This document shows, piece by piece, positions 10,971-22,351 of a stretch of 37,781 nucleotides of DNA. Origin of the DNA: Candolleomyces eurysporus (lineage: Eukaryota > Basidiomycota > Agaricomycetes > Agaricales > Psathyrellaceae); assembly GCA_027579435.1 (NCBI GenBank), contig JANBPK010000990.1, positions 1 through 37,781 of the forward strand, in the 5' to 3' direction. Below the pieces are notes generated by a model, which saw nothing but the letters and a program-made list of their open reading frames with translations, was not told the origin of the DNA and did not search any database. Within the stretch, counting starts at the first letter, position 1. The number at the start of each line of letters is the position of its first letter. A program made the position numbers and the translations under genes.

Positions 10971-11605
10971 AGACTGACCGGAGCAGACCGAGATCCAACA
11001 GGAGGAGCCGGCAAGGCACAACAAGGAGGGTGGCCAGCACGGAAAGAAGAGGCCAAGAGCTGGCGATGGTGATCAAGCACAGAATCAGCCCAACGCAGCA
11101 ACTCCCCAAAATCCAAATCCGCCACACCAGCACCAAGCTCCTGCTTCAGCTGACGGAAGTCATTCAGAAGGCACAAGAACTCCGGCTTAGGCAATGCCTC
11201 CAGCAGAACCTCCACCATAAGAGCAACAGGCACAGACATCAAAGATTCCTCCACCTCCCGCACCGCCTGGACATATGCATCCATGAAACCCAGGACCGCA
11301 TCCATAGCCGAGCATACCATCTGGTGAGCCCTCTCCCAGACCATGTTCCCAGAGTTCCAACTACCATGCCCATAGCGGTTGAACATGTAGAGGTCACGAG
11401 CAGTATATGCACCCTTCCAACAAGCAAGGTCACCCAGCAAAAGCCGGTAAGTCTGAGCAGACACAACTAGGCCCAAAACCTCCCTCGTGACCAGATCCAA
11501 ATCCTTCCAAGCCACCAACGCTGAGAACTCATCCGATGTAAGGACTCCCAAACAAAAATAAAGAAAACCAAAAAAGCAAAATAAAAGGTGAGTTAAACTG
11601 GTCAC
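10970..11605 (-). pseudogene. Copia element 2: gag domain
   Basis: The open frame from 11605 encodes a gag capsid-like domain of the copia UBN2 style: AWKDLDLVTREVLGLVVSAQ, a tryptophan-rich middle (ACWKGAYTARDLY, WNSGNMVWERAHQM), and the tail MVEVLLEALPKPEF. A frameshift near 10970 separates it from the zinc knuckle. The first about 20 residues are hydrophobic and may be non-coding sequence ahead of the true start. No LTR or primer-binding site is recognisable upstream. Confidence 0.65.
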
Positions 11606-12038
11606 ATACTTTCAATACAAAAAGGGCAAGTCTTCATTCACATCACACAGGCTGTCACGCAAGCAGGTCTTTGTGCAGTTCAGTGAGCCACATAAATATC
11701 CTAGTGTGCAGTTTGATATAGTCCAACAAGAAGTGGACCCTTAAGATAAATGGCATAGCCAACTTGAATAAAATAGCTTTCATCTGAGGAGCTGTTATGG
11801 AAGCATTTTTTTTAGTCCATGGGTCAGCCTCTCTCAGTCCACAAGCTACCTTAAGATTAGAAGTATTTTATATTACAGTGATAGTGCAGGTACCATTCTC
11901 ACTACACCAACCAACATTGTGTGTGTGATAGAGGGATCACCATACAAACAGTGGTGGAAGCTCACCAGCACCCCAAAAATCGTTTCTAGCTCTCCCACTG
12001 CTGTGAGGATGCAACATCAATTCTATTTCACATATACA
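11606..12038. other. No gene seen
   Basis: This stretch has no sustained reading frame and no repeat that matches elsewhere in the window. It may hold the decayed 5' LTR of copia element 2, but nothing proves it. Confidence 0.5.
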
Positions 12039-12039
12039 T

Positions 12040-12664
12040 CAAGAAATCAAAAAATGGCAAGCTGGTGGTCTATAATCTAACCCCGTTTCAAGACCCCTGG
12101 TTCCTTGTTGACTGTTAGGTGGCCACCACCATTTTTCATTGAGCCTTTTGACTTGCTCTTCCTCTTTCTCTGCCACAGCCTTTGGAATCTGTGTGCCAGG
12201 TAATGATGGAAATAGTCTCATCACTGGAAGTGCAGTAGTATTGGCTCCCCTGGATTCTTCTCCATTATTGTTTATTGCGGGAGTGCTGCAGCCAGGCGGT
12301 CCATTACCAATACTAGTGCTGTTATGGTCTTTCTTCATGTCTGGGTTGCAATGGAGCTGGAGCTATGAATAAATGAGTTGAGTGGAGTAGGACTCCTGTA
12401 CCATGCAGGTTCCTGGTCTGTTGAGCCAGGCAGTAGGCAATGGTATGTTGAAATTTGAATTCATTGTCTTTACCTTCAGAATCTATATTCAGCGTGTTCA
12501 GGGCATCTGATAACTCCTTCGTTACCTCCTGCTCAACAGCCCTCTCTCCCTTTACCATTTGTGGAAACCAGTCAGATAACTTGAGCATGCGAGCTTCTGC
12601 TTGCCCATTTATTTGCAGTGCATCGAGAATGATATACTTGCACCAATTGTATTTGGCCTTATAG
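12040..12664 (-). pseudogene. Unrecognised protein-coding remnant
   Basis: Two minus-strand pieces look coding. The first (about 12650-12370) starts near KAKYNWCKYIILDAL and runs through MLKLSDWFPQMVKGERAVEQ. The second, in another frame (about 12340-12040), has a low-complexity Asn/Ser part and then the charged segment KAVAEKEEEQVKRLNEKWWW. The frame change near 12340 implies an indel or an intron. I do not recognise the family. It lies downstream of the CACTA transposase on the same strand, and CACTA elements often carry a second ORF, so it could be that; this is only inference. Confidence 0.35.
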
Positions 12665-13263
12665 TCAATTGTTGAATTCTTGCCCTAGTCTTTAAATTTT
12701 GGAATTTTATAACAAATAAATACATGAATGTTGTTTGTGTATTATGTAAATATGAAAAAATGCAATAAAACCAATGATATTATACTGTGACACTTGCAAA
12801 TGCAATGGCTTCTAGCATAATACAGGTTACTCCCCAGAGCATATCATTGCTATTTTGCACCAGGGACTTATTTTTTAGAGCAGTGAACCCAAAAAGGGTA
12901 GATCAAAGAATCTAGCATGAGAAATGAATGCAGGAATATCAAGACAGCTTGGGTTAACATACCTCAATATACCAAGTGCATCAAAATATCTTTATCAAGT
13001 TCTTCTGCTGATTAGGAAAAAGATGCAGACAGTAAAATGATGTAGGGTCAGCATTGGAAAGCTGGAGGAAATTCTTGAAGTTTGAAAAGGTTGCCATGGG
13101 CTGGTCCTTCATCCTTGTCATAAATTCTGGGAGATGGATTCAAAAATGAGAAAATGCGGTCAGCAGTCTTTGACCTGAGTTGATTCCAGATGGTCTGCTC
13201 CCAGCTGAAAGCCTTTGTGAGCTGTCATGAACTGCCAGTGAAAAGCATAAATAATAAGATATA
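12665..13263. other. No gene seen, AT-rich
   Basis: AT-rich sequence with only short frames and no recognisable repeat or motif. It lies between two coding remnants on the minus strand and could be intronic or decayed coding sequence. Confidence 0.5.
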
Positions 13264-14301
13264 TTAAACCAGAATAGCAATGCTCACTTTGTCACAATAC
13301 TTTGGTGATTGTAATTTCTCAATCTTGATATGGTCTGCTTGAGGCAACCTTTCGTAAAGTTCTGCTGTGTGTTCACAAACTTTGGACTCATCTGGGGTAT
13401 TGAAAGCAAAGTCAAAGCTGTTCTTGGAAGAATGAGCCCTAAAGAAAGTCTTGTGTTTGATGAATAAATCATCAAAAAGTGCAAATTGTTGGCCTTGATT
13501 ACTAGCAGCTGATTCCTTCACCAATGAGCTGAACTGTGAGTTCCAGTAGGCCTTGTTTTTTGATGAGTTCCCTTTGTGAGTGGCTGGCTGTGATTTCAGC
13601 TGGCAGATTTCATACTGCATTTGACTGTTTCAACTTTCAGTTCATGAATCTCCTTTGTAGCCCCACCCAATGCCAGCTGCACTCTTTTAACAAACTGAGA
13701 ATACAATATGATAAGCAAAGTTAAACAAAGAAATGATTGATCATTGATTGACGTATTTTGACATTTTCGCCATGAATAGACCATTCAGAAATGGTTGGCA
13801 GAGTGAAACTTGGTGCATTACCAACAGAAGGTAAATTCAAAAAGCCATCAGGCTTCTGGATATTCTCCCAGCCATCATACTGTGGTCTTTGATGTGTTTG
13901 TTCAAGGAGCATATTTTAAGCAAACCAAATGCAAAGGTTGACTTTGTCTACAATTTGCAATACAAATGTTTAGACTAGACAAATTCAAATTTGCATTGCA
14001 TGTGTCTGACCTCTTTTTGCCACCACCAAAAATTTGCTCAATATGTGTCCAATATAGGCACATTAAACACAAACTGTAAACAAATGCATTTCTTGCACTT
14101 GATTTGCTCCAGATGTGCTCATTGAACAAACACATTAAAATCCACAGTGTTATCATTCTCACTCATAGATGCATTCAACACAGAGTTAGAAAATACTTCA
14201 GTCTGAGTTGTGGTTACAGGAAGCTGAAGGGCATGTTTGGCAAGGGGGTCAGCGGGACATTGTTGATGGGGTCCAATGGCAAAAAGCATTCTTGCTGGCA
14301 A
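13264..14301 (-). pseudogene. Hypothetical gene split by a MITE
   Basis: Minus-strand coding pieces lie on both sides of MITE E1. The upstream piece (14301-14150) ends ...VLNASMSEND. The downstream piece (13877-13740) reads GWENIQKPDGFLNLPS and FTLPTISEW. If the MITE and one copy of its 3-bp duplication are left out, the two pieces share one frame. Farther down are a coiled-coil-like segment ending ATKEIHELKVETVK, a one-base frameshift near 13620, and a 118-codon frame to the stop at 13264 (YEICQLKS, DDLFIKHKTFFRAH). I do not recognise the family. It may belong with the remnant at 12040-12664. Confidence 0.4.
13878..14149. mobile_element. CACTA-type MITE, copy E1
   Basis: The 272-bp element has terminal inverted repeats of about 46 bp: TACTGTGG then ATGTGTTTGTTCAA on the left, and the mirrored CACTGTGG on the right. 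It is flanked by TCA (13875-13877) and TTA (14150-14152), a 3-bp duplication with one mismatch. A second copy lies at 27954-28227. It has no coding capacity. Like the foldback at 7927, it shows CACTG ends and a TCA-type target. Confidence 0.85.
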
Positions 14302-16139
14302 GCCATTTTATATAGCAAATAAGCAACAGAGTCAATTTGTGCAGGATTAAGGCAAACTACATAGTTAAGCAATTATGCAGATACAAATTAAGGTTCAATA
14401 TGTATATTAGCTGTGCTATTTATCGTTCTTTTTGTACTCTAAGCTACATATTGCCATTGGCTACATCAAATACAAAGTAAATATCTGGTTTTTCATTGAA
14501 AATAAAAACAAGCAGAGAGCCATAGATAATAGAATGGGCAAATATTACTGTGTATGTTGGTGGTTTCTGACAACAAACATGGAAAAGTCCAAGTTCATAA
14601 TCNTTTTTTTTTCTAAGCATCAGTTGCTTTGCCCTTGAAATTTTCCACAAAAGCAAAAAGAATTGGCTTGATGCTTGAAGCATTAAGAGTAGATACTGAT
14701 ACTAGTTGTGCAAAACCTGGAGCTCCACTGTCATTAAAGATGACTAAATCAAGGTGTGGCTGTTTTTTGGCCCCAAAGCTTGGATTACCAGCGCAATAGA
14801 TTCACCTTTTTTTCCCAGGTAACTCTAGATTCATAAGATGCTCAAATCAGATAAAATTAGAAAGAATAGATTAGTACTTTATTTTTGATCTTTTAATTCT
14901 AATTGAAGAGTTAATACCTTTGTCTCTGGACTAATGTCAAGTGTTGATGGCAAGCCATTGAATCTTGCATTCTAAGATAGAAAAGTTTTGAGCTGTTTTG
15001 AAAATATGGAAAAGCACTGGTCCAACTGATGATTTTTTGTATACTCCTGATATATTGTCACCTTTCTTGCAGACCCCAAGATAATATTTGCAAAAACTTG
15101 TGGTGTATTTTTTCGCTGTTTTGGCTAAATATCTTTGTTAGTCAGGTTGAACTCCAACTTTTTTGCATCTCTATTGTCTTTATTATTTTCTAGATTAATG
15201 AATTCTCCAACACCATTAAACATATTGATCTTGGTGCAAATATACCCAACAATGTAGCACTAATGCTCAAGCTTAAAAATCTAAACTCAAATTATTGGTT
15301 AGAACACTTATTACATCCATGAAAATTCATACTTTTTTATCAAAATCCTTGAAGTTTGTTGTGAAGAAGTAAAAATCCTTCAACATAATATGCATTCTCT
15401 CATTCATCTTGGTGTCAGTATTCTAAATGACACTCTTTGAATAGATGTTTCACACCATGTGTGCATGCATGTGTACTTTTAGAAAGCATTAATCATTTTG
15501 GTTTTCAGGTAGTACTAGTTCAATATATTTCTGGCATAAAATTAGCAATGTAATCAAAACCAATAATGACAAGCAGATAGTTGGAATAATGTACCTTGAG
15601 TTTACATTCAAAATGCCCCAGCTCTGTTAAAATGAGCTTGGTGGTCTCATCTGTGTGGTTTGTGAATGATGACAAAGTGTCAAAATTGAGAAAATGCCTC
15701 ATAACGTGAAATAATTGTTGTCCAGCCTTGTTTGTTGCTGAAAATTTCTGTTTTTATCTTGATATTTTATGCTCAATACTTTATTGGAATGGCTTAGACC
15801 ACCTCACCAAAGNAAAAAATCGTGCTCTGGAAGAAAAATACAGGAAGAATCACTTGAGTCAGCCATTGAGGTTTAATTGAAAATCAAATTGGTTTTACAT
15901 AAAACATGAAGGAAATTTACCTAACAGTTAATGTTAACAGAAAGNTTTTTTTTATACACTGCTTCTAAATGTTGTTACTATGAGATGCCCACTTTGGGGA
16001 GTTCCTTGGGCATTCCCCAGGTGTCCCTGGCTACTACATGGCCATCTATGGTCATTAGCTCAAGTGTACTTGAGTGTACCTGGGGGTTACCTGGGTGCAT
16101 ATGGGGGGTTACCTGGGTGCAAGTGGCTGGGGTCAGTAC
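14302..16139. other. AT-rich gene-free stretch
   Basis: I find no recognisable gene here. Short minus-strand frames (for example 15520-15702) have no family signature. Near 16075-16130 a 20-odd-base unit with GGGGTTACCTGGGTGCA occurs twice in tandem. Ns sit at 14603, 15813 and 15945 next to homopolymers. The base composition is visibly poorer in GC than the flanking transposons. Confidence 0.5.
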
Positions 16140-18880
16140 AAGGGTCCTGACATTGCAGGGGCTGTCATAGAGGCTAAATAATGTATCAAAATATATATGG
16201 TAACTGTATCACCAATAATATACAAAGTCTCTAGTCCCCAAACTCGGGGATGGAACTTGCTAATCCCCACTCCTGNTCGAAAATAGCCCAGCGGCCATTC
16301 CACTGTACTCGAGCCACTAAACATTAGATCATTGTGATGTCAACAACGTCCATTGACCCCATCTTCTCATAATAGTGAATATCAAGAGAAAGATGGTGTT
16401 GATTGACCTGACATTGGTCTATAGCCTCAAAGGCAAGAGTTGTTGGCTCTTCCAATGAAGGGATGCTGTTAATGGTGAGGCCTGAAATCTTGATAACAAA
16501 AATATATTTGAGTTGACCATAAAAAGTTTGCAGATGGTACTCAAGTGTGCGCTTTTTTTTTCCTTGCATGACGATCAACCAAAAGGTGATACTAATACGA
16601 CTGTAAGTTTGTGTGAGCTAGAGGGTTGGAAAAGGAGTTACGCACACAAACGAACGATGCATCTCTCTTATCCTCGTAGTTTGCTTGCACCACCTCAGAT
16701 GCAAGCATGGTATCTCCCTCTCCTATTCTCTTGAGGCGCCCCCATACCTGGATCTCTGAGAGGTTTAATATCTCAAGCACTGTTGGAAGGTTGACAACAA
16801 CCGTGCCTTCAAGCGATGAAAAGCGAGTGATGAGTGCTGCTGCAATACAATGCTTCATTGTGGGAAAGGATTGAAAGTCAAATGGGTTGAATGGTGGTAG
16901 AAGGCAATAATCTTGATTTTTTTGCATATTAGTATATGAATACACTGAAGGTCAAAGGAGTCAAGCAGCACACATGTAGGGTTGGGAATCTCAGTATCCC
17001 AAGACTTCTTGGGTTGACTGAGTGCAATTTTCTCCACAATGTTGAAGCAATTTGCAATGCACATGAGCTGTGCCTGCCCCAGCACCTTGTTGTCAAGGTT
17101 GGCAAAAGAAAAGCGACGACTCTTGATAGTTTGTGACAACTTGCAACAAAAATGCTCCATCGCAAAGGCCCAGTACGCCCAGACTGGTCTCATATATAGA
17201 ATTCCATCAGCAATGTGAAGAAGGGCATGGATTGTCAGTGAACATGCAGAGAGTCGATCCTCAGAGAACTGTTAGTAGAGCCTGAAAAAAAGNAAAAAAA
17301 ATCAGAACAAGGTTATAAGATATGAATAGAACGCACTTCTCGTATTCCAAGACCCACTTTGCAAAGCCCTCTCAAATGACATCAATGTCGCTCTACTGAA
17401 GCTCAAACTGCAAGCACAAATTGAGGAGCTTTACAAGCTCAACAAAGTGCACATAGAACCGGGGGCTCGCAAAGGCTTGCTCGAGGTAGATGGGTCCCAG
17501 GAACAGTGTCCAGAACGACAACATATTGGCTGTGACCCCAATGTGATCCTTAGAGAAGTTCCAAGGCCGCACACCATAGGCACCAGGGATAGTAGAGCCT
17601 GACTGTTGTGTTGCATCTCCAATTGCCTCCCACACAGTTTGCTCAATTCGATACCCTCTTCGTCATGATCAAGGTCTTTGAACTTTCTGCAGAAAAAATC
17701 GAGGAGGTTTTTGATGAGATTCTCCCATAGAAGGTGCATGAGGTCGAGTGGAAAGGAGTGAGGAAAGATAAGGGACGGGATATGGGAAAGGATTGGGACC
17801 CCCTTTACGCCAGAATCCCTTGCCCTTTGATCAGCCTCAGCCTGCGATGGTGCCATTTGAACGTGGCAGGCATCCTTCAAGAAGCCATCATGATCACAAA
17901 TGGGAAAATTGAATGGGTTGTAAGTGGGCAGCGTGCGCGATAGTGTGTGTGGTGGGCATAGAGGAACATAGTAGGTGTTGGAGCCCTGATGGCAAATGGC
18001 AACAATCTTGCACATGCAGCATGGAGAGATTCCATTATGCCTTTTCATGAGCATCATCATTGCAACCGCAGGCATATCTCCACCCCCAAACAAGAGATAC
18101 GTGCGCAGAAGAAACATGCACTGGCGCAGGGAGTGGTAAGCATCCACTCCAAGGGCCAACTCTAGAGATTCAGAAACAAAGGGATAGAGGAATGAGTTGA
18201 AGTCCTTGGGCTTCTTTGGACCGGGTACAACACCAACACAGATCAAGTTTTCCATCAAAAAGCGCTCGTCAGGCGGCAGGTTGAGGTTGTAGACAAGAAT
18301 GGGCCGGCAGGTTTGCTTGCAGTTGCAGAAAGGTGCAAAACCATCGGTGGCCAAGCCTAGCGCAATGTCAGTGTCTGCTTCAAAAAAGCGATGCGGGTGC
18401 TCAGTTCCACCAATGTTCACATATGTGCTGCAGAGGCTGTTGTAGATCATCCCGTCGTAGAGGTCTTGGGTGATGGCTTCGTTTGACTGGAAATTATGGC
18501 GGTACTGCATCTTCTCCACCATCTCAGGATTTGAGTACAGTGCTGTAAGTCGAGGGATAAAGGGAATGTAGTTGAATTTCTTGTGAGGCTTGCTGTGGGC
18601 ATCCAGTCGTGGTTCCTGACAGTGCAGGCAGTGGGTGAGGTTGGCGTGAACACCAACATAGCACATGCAGCAATTGATGCAGCAATCATAGGTTTGGGGT
18701 TGGTACTTGGAGAGATACTGGACTTGTCGGCACGCAGCCTTGAAGCTTGGCAGATTGGATTCAGGAAAGGCGTGCCTGAGGTCATCAAATGCTGCATTTG
18801 TAATATTGTGCTTGAGTCAGAAGTTCCATACACGGAGCAGGGACACGTTGTCAAAGTCAAGCTCTTCCACTAGAATACCC
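16140..18880 (-). pseudogene. CACTA (EnSpm) transposase, Tnp2-like, decayed
   Basis: The DDE-type transposase is recognisable in order along the minus strand. A cysteine cluster (YDCCINCCMCYVGVH, THCLHC) lies near 18690-18600. The catalytic-style motifs follow in the frame starting at 18666: LGLATDGFAPF (D at residue 108), GGGDMPAVAMM (D197) and FPLDLMHLLWEN (D308). A frameshift near 17640 leads to TVWEAIGDATQQSG and GVRPWNFSKDHIG. After a gap the C-terminal domain appears as PVWAYWAFAMEHFCCKL (about 17180), then the segment with VWGRLKRIGEGDTM (about 16750), then LQTFYGQLKYIFVI (about 16540) and HYYEKMGSMDVVD. Tnp2 is known from plant and basidiomycete CACTA elements and cuts at CACTA/CACTG ends. 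Stops and frameshifts show it is inactive. Possible short introns (for example near 17280) are not resolved. Confidence 0.8.
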
Positions 18881-18906
18881 TGACATTGGTCCTACATTCT
18901 AGAAGC

Positions 18907-19422
18907 TTAAAAATAGAGCGCACTAAATTCGTGGATCATGTCCTCCATCTTGGGTGCTGGATGCCGCCAGTGGTGGCCCTCAGCTTCATCTGCACCTTCC
19001 TCGTCCTCCAATCCTTTTGTGCTATCCTTGCTGGACTCTCCATTCTCACTGGTGCCTACTGGCTCGCTGGGCCATCCACCCTCATCACTGCCATCTTCTC
19101 CCTTGCCAAGCGCTTCCTCCTCCGAGTCCCCCTCATCGTCTGCAATCTGCCACCCTGCCACTCTCTGCTCTCCCCACACCTCCAGTGTCCGGTGGACCAG
19201 AGAAGAACCATCCTGATATTGATTGTTGATGCTCGAGTTGCCCAGGGCAGGGGTGTTAACAGCCATGGGAGATCCAGGCCAAGAGTTGCCGATTGGGGAG
19301 TGCTGGTTCCTGTCCAAAGAAGCTGCAAGAGGTTGGAATGGTGGAAGATTGGACTTTCCAAATGCCACAGGCATGGCATCAGAGGAGGGGAACCGTGAAG
19401 ATGGCTTTGCTGCCAGAGTCAA
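18907..19422 (-). pseudogene. Acidic N-terminal region, probably of the CACTA transposase
   Basis: This open frame of 171 codons lies directly upstream of the Tnp2-like pseudogene on the same strand. It has a Pro/Ser-rich first half and a strongly acidic second half (DDEGDSEEEALGKGEDG, GLEDEEGADEAEG). Basidiomycete Tnp2 transposases usually have such an acidic linker ahead of the cysteine cluster, so I read it as the same gene, broken by a stop at 18907. Composition bias makes an independent hypothetical protein possible. Confidence 0.45.
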
Positions 19423-20115
19423 GGAGTTTCAAGCCTTCTTCAACAGCGTGTTGGCAGCTGCAGCAGTATCCAAAGCTGTTTTCTTCATAGTGTGCATGAT
19501 TTGAGTGTAAAGCGGAGCCTGACCAACGCTAAGGTGTTGGCGCTCAGTTTATGCTGAGACTGAATGGCCACTATCCACAGGAGCATATGCGAAGCTTCCT
19601 GCTGGTGCCCTCCAATGGTTCTGCATTTGCAGCTGAAGATTTTGCTGCAGATTTGGAGGATGAGGCCCAGGGCATTGTATAGAAGCAGCAGCTGTAGAAG
19701 TGAAGAGGGCGGGTTCCTGCGCACGCTGCAAAGCTCTTGTCCTGCGCATCATGTGACCGCATTATGCTCAGCAAGAACACGCTCTCAAGCCTACCCTACA
19801 ATTCTCATTCACCACACTTGAAACCACATCCAATATCTTCCTGGGCATGAACATTGACTTGGGCTTTCCACGGTTCTGTCCAAGCTTGGACCCAGGAGAG
19901 TGGGAACTGCCTCCTTCTCTGATACCTTCCTCCTCAGAACCCCTTACTCTTGTGTGCCCAGCTTCTCCTCCATACTTTCTGGCAGCTAACATGAACCAAA
20001 GCACGGCTGGTATTATTCTGGACAATGCGAGCACCTGCTTTCATCCCCAGCACCCGAGCAGCAGCTCCTTCTTTCAGACCACACCCTGCTCCCGCCCTCC
20101 ACTGCACCAGCCTAG
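19423..20115. other. No firm gene; low-complexity frames on both strands
   Basis: GC-richer sequence with overlapping frames on both strands biased to Pro, Ser and Leu. A minus-strand piece near 19980-19770 (GSKLGQNRGKPKS, MFMPRKILDVVSSVV) looks slightly coding-like. Nothing is recognisable with confidence. Confidence 0.4.
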
Positions 20116-20421
20116 GCACCCGATTACTGCTCTGCAGACCTCCCACCAAGCAGCCAAACCTCATCCCCTCCTGAAGGACCTTTCCAACCTCGCAAGCTGA
20201 AAATTCCTTTGCGGTATCAACTGGAGAAGCTGGGCATTCCTTTTGATGAGCTCGAGAAATACGGCGTTGAGGCACATTCATACTCAATCCCTCTACAAGC
20301 AGCAGTCATTCAGGAAGGGGACCAGGAAGCGGGTGATAGCAAAGTTCAGCGCCTTAACATTGAGCTCAAAGAGATGGCCTCTACAATAAACCTTCTTTGC
20401 ACAAAGTACAGCAAGTTGTAA
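20116..20421 (+). pseudogene. Hypothetical C-terminal coding fragment
   Basis: After an in-frame stop at 20113, a plus-strand frame of about 100 codons runs to a stop at 20419. It moves from a Pro/Ser-rich part (ADLPPSSQTSSPPEGPF) to a charged helical part (RYQLEKLGIPFDELEKYG, IELKEMASTINLL). The change from disordered to amphipathic helix looks like real protein. There is no initiator ATG, so it is either the last exon of a decayed gene or a fragment. I do not recognise the family. Confidence 0.35.
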
Positions 20422-20639
20422 AAGCTTTGTAGCTTGATGTTGGAGGGCAATAGGTAGATGATATGTAGAATGGTTGATAAAAGCGAGAATATAAATACGA
20501 GTCATCCTAAAAGCAGCCTGCGACCATTCAGGTAGCAGGAGGGCCATAGAGGACAGCAGCAAAAAAGCTCAAAGGCTCCCCACATCCATTCAGGAGCAGG
20601 AAAGCCTAGAGGGTTTGTAGAGAAAAGATGGTGGAAGGT

Positions 20640-22350
20640 GAGAATGGAGCTTGTTAAAAAAAAAAGGGAGGTGAGGTTGGAGAGGGCAGAGGTTGTCGTG
20701 GACTGTGTCCATCACTGACACTGAGGGAGAGGCCGGCATTCAGCAAAGATGAGGTTGGAGAGGGCAGAGGTTGTTGTGGACCATGTCCATCATCGACGCT
20801 GGCAGAGATGAGGTCAGAGGCGGCAGCGCTCGTCTGCTCACTAGCACCCCACCCGCTAGAACCGAATCCAGGGAAATTGGGCTCTTCGCTGGCCAAGCCT
20901 CGCGAAAAGCACCGAACGGCCCAAGGGATTCATACCGGCGGTGCAAACACCATGAGGCTGCATCTGCAGTTGTGACGAGTGGCCAACAAAGAGGAGGATG
21001 GGGCAAGCAGGAGGTGAGGGAGACCTTGTATAGTCGCACTGCTCTAGGGTTAGGGCTCCAATCACAACTCGGCTGGCTGAGTTTGGAGGAGGTTGAAGAA
21101 GGACAAGAGGTCGGAAGTCCGTTCCATAGTCGTGCTGCGCCGCCTGAAATGCGCCCACCTCTATCTGCTACATTGGGCCAGGTGGCATTGGGCAAGTCGG
21201 ACAACTTTGACGAGTTTGATTCATGGGTCAAGCCTCGCAAAAAGAACGTCATTGTTGTCGTCTGGGACTCGATTCCCATCAAAATAATGACATCTAGCTC
21301 TGGAGGTCAGAGAGGGCGAAAGAGGTGAGCAACGGAGGGGCCGGAGGAGTTTGGAGGAGGTTGGAGGATGTTGGAGGAGGTCGTTGTCCTGGGAGGCAGA
21401 CATCCGTGTTGACAACTGGAGCTTGAGGGTGGTGATGTCGGTGGAGGTTGACAACGGAGGTAGTTGTGGAGCAGAGGCAGAGGTCATCGTGCGTTGACGA
21501 GTGGCCAGAGTGGCCAGAGGAGATTGGAGGAGGCTGGAGAGGGCAGAGGGTGAGCCGGAGGATGTTGGAAGAGGTTGGAGGACATTGGAGAACATGGCGC
21601 AGAGAGGGCAGAGGGCAGAGCGTGTCGGTAGTCGCGCTGGAGGGCGGTGACATCAGTGGAGGTCATTGTGGAGCCGGGTAATGGGCACTGGCAATTCGGA
21701 GGAGGTCAACAACGGAGTTGGAAGGCGCAGGTCCACGTTGACGAGTGGCTGGAGGAGGGGCAGAGCACGTTCATAGTCGCGCTGGCAAGCGGCTATGCTG
21801 CGTCTCAGCTCCGGGTCGTCATAGACCTCGCTGGAGGGCAGAGATTGTCGTGGACAGCGTCTGTAGTTGTGCTGGAGGTGCAATCAGCCAAAGGGTCAAT
21901 AAAATTGGTGCTGTACGACCTACTTTCCATCGTGCAGCCTCTTCCAACTTGCTGGGAGTTGGAGGTGCACTGATAACTGAGGACGGAGGGAAGATGGAGG
22001 TCCAGGGCGTTGACGAGCGGCCAGAGAAGGGTCAAAGGAGGTTGGAGGAGGTTGAAGAAAGACAAAGATCATCGCATAGCGGTAACCCTAACCCTAGTTG
22101 AGGACGTTCTCAACAGCAACCAATTGCACACTGCACAATGGTTTCCAAGCGACGGGCGCGCCTTTGGGGTCCAGGTGGTGTTGGGTGAGTCGGACAACTT
22201 CAACGAGTTTGATTCACGGGTCAAGCCTCACAAAAGGAGTGCCATCATTGTTGTCCGGTGAGCAACGGGGTGGGCAGGGGTTGGAGGAGGGCAGAGAGGG
22301 AAGAGGAAGGGAGGAGGCATGTTCTCAGTGCTGCGTTGGTCTCCACAGCG
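20640..22350. repeat. Purine-rich low-complexity region with internal duplications
   Basis: The plus strand is dominated by GGAGG, GAGGTTGGAGGA and GGGCAGAGG words. A segment is repeated at 20672-20732 and 20751-20812 (GAGGTTGGAGAGGGCAGAGG, then TGTCCATCA). A second pair, 21175-21345 and 22170-22275, shares about 100 bp, with about 55 bp extra in the first copy. In the plus frame the second pair reads GKSDNFDEFDSWVKP versus GESDNFNEFDSRVKP, so it may descend from coding sequence. Open frames on both strands here mostly reflect composition. Confidence 0.6.
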
Positions 22351-22351
22351 C

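Noticed and set aside
14444..14683. 79-codon minus-strand frame in the AT-rich stretch
   Set aside because: No motif, an N in the middle, and an amino-acid composition typical of random AT-rich DNA.
20740..21328. Overlapping frames of 180-185 codons on both strands in the purine-rich region
   Set aside because: Low-complexity composition removes stops on both strands. Apart from the duplicated SDNF-type block there is no domain or conserved motif.
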